Positions 44,444 to 45,490 of a stretch of 45,490 nt of DNA are shown here, one piece after another. Made by a program: the position numbers and the translations under genes. The stretch covers positions 1 through 45,490 of the forward strand of contig MNCI01035786.1 in assembly GCA_015680685.1 (NCBI GenBank). The letters are read 5' to 3'. This DNA is from Gnetum montanum. Lineage: Eukaryota > Streptophyta > Gnetopsida > Gnetales > Gnetaceae. The notes beneath the pieces were generated by a model, which ran no database searches, was not told the origin of the DNA, and saw only the letters and a program-made list of their open reading frames with translations. Within the stretch, counting starts at the first letter, position 1. The number at the start of each line of letters is the position of its first letter.

Positions 44444-45490
44444 ATGTCTTCTTCTCATAGGAGTGATTCTTCATCTAAGTCTAATGAAGTACATTAGTAG
44501 GTGCCCTAACTATATAGAGTGGTATATGCTCATCTTGATGAGTACGTACCCAATTTCACCTTCATCCTACATCAAGATAAACAATTGTGGTGGTGTGACA
44601 TGGAGGGAAACATTGTATTGTTGCCTAATTGATTTGTTCCTATGATGCTTCAACAAATTCTTATCTGATTAGGTTTTTGTGGACTTCATACTAAGTATGT
44701 TATATAGGATAGTGACGTTAGGGATCATCATCCCATTAAGGCACGACATCTAAGGGATTGATAGCTAGAATAGTACTACGAATTTACAAAGGGAAAGTGG
44801 TTCAATGATTCCCCATACTTGATGCACCAAAAAGATGGTGGAGAACCCTTCTCTGGGGATTTTTCATTTAGTGAAATTTCTTTCTTTGACTTTAGTGAAG
44901 GAAGCCAAAACCAGAACGTACCATCCATGTTCAATAATCCTACTTATGGCAAAAATGGATCCAATGACAAAGGAGGATTCAAGAAGGAGAATTAGGATAG
45001 GGATGCAGATAAGAAATAATATTGTGATCATGGCCATGATCACCAAAGAGGGGCTAGTAGGCACTGTGATGGTGCTAGTCCTCCTTCTTCTTCACCTTTG
45101 TCATCATCATCTTCTTCTTCTAGCTCTGACTATAATTGCAAGGGGTGCAACCATGATAGATGTGACTGACATGACTAAAATGATTGAAGGGATTATCAAG
45201 CAAGTAAAGACCAAGGATGTGGGAATTGAAGAGAGACCTACCACCATGAATGAACAGGTTGCAGAGGGCATCATAGGCACCAGAATCATGGCCTTGATGA
45301 GCCTTTGCTTGCTACTTGGAGTATGTTAAACATTGCAAAGGTAATGAGAATTCATACAAGGCACATTAAGGATAGTTGAATCAAGAGGCTAGACATGAAC
45401 AATATCCCTAGGTTCGAAGGGGGATACAACTCAAATTCATAGAATCATCGTCAAGCTTTCCAAGCTGCATGTGCCTTGCAAAATATAGAA
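44444..45490 (+). pseudogene. gypsy gag remnant, runs off the window
   Basis: ATG at 44444 (MSSSHRSDSSSKSNE), then YRVVYAHLDEYVPNFTFIL-type sequence, a Ser-rich run near 45100, and near the window end LDMNNIPRFEGGYNSNS followed by a stop and HRQAFQAACALQNIE. It is homologous in order to the three minus-strand gag remnants but on the other strand. Several stops before the capsid-like part make it a pseudogene. Confidence 0.86.

Overview
This is AT-rich plant nuclear DNA made almost entirely of nested, decayed transposable elements. I found no intact host gene and no RNA gene. The evidence for a flowering plant is: Ty3/gypsy gag and pol remnants of the Athila/Tat type, primer-binding sites resembling the 3' end of plant tRNA-Asp, a BED/DUF659-type hAT transposase remnant, and a captured piece of a plant ABCG half-transporter gene that still carries a 75-bp intron. 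The species cannot be named from this window. The two single N bases (13245 and 32272) sit exactly where expected sequence is missing, so this looks like draft assembly.

Layout. Three direct copies of one composite block make up the first 31.6 kb: A (about 8-11881), B (about 12913-20571) and C (about 21525-31640). Each block contains, in + coordinates: a broken gag on the minus strand, its degenerate primer-binding site, an 807-bp minus-strand LTR, about 1.85 kb of non-coding DNA, a TIR DNA transposon carrying ABCG exons (about 4.0 kb in A, 3.6 kb in C, only 0.8 kb in B), and about 1.1-2.5 kb of further sequence with exon-like tracts. The blocks are separated by cassettes of 'PIF1-like helicase fragment + head of a plus-strand LTR': two full cassettes between A and B, and one partial plus one full between B and C.

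The cassettes give the history. A Ty3/gypsy element inserted in + orientation into a PIF1/Helitron-type helicase. Its truncated 5' LTR starts at 20962 and its 3' LTR ends at 40443. The helicase reading resumes at 40444, and the flanks are a 5-bp duplication with one mismatch (GATGT / GATAT). Inside this element the 5' LTR tail, primer site, gag and protease are missing and block C lies in their place. Pol resumes at about 31645 (RT fingers, RNase H, integrase, with many stops and no RT catalytic core). An extra ORF occupies 36499-39305, then a polypurine tract and the 3' LTR. Blocks A and B with their helicase/LTR cassettes look like later tandem duplications of the same junction region.

Right of the helicase remnant are a TA microsatellite, a foldback MITE-like hairpin, a hAT transposase pseudogene (about 42066-43304), and the start of another plus-strand gypsy element (LTR 43419-44283, primer site 44285-44303, broken gag from 44444) that runs off the window. 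Nothing here works as a pathway. The value lies in the order of nested insertions, the tandem amplification of a chimeric junction, and the transposon carrying ABCG exons.
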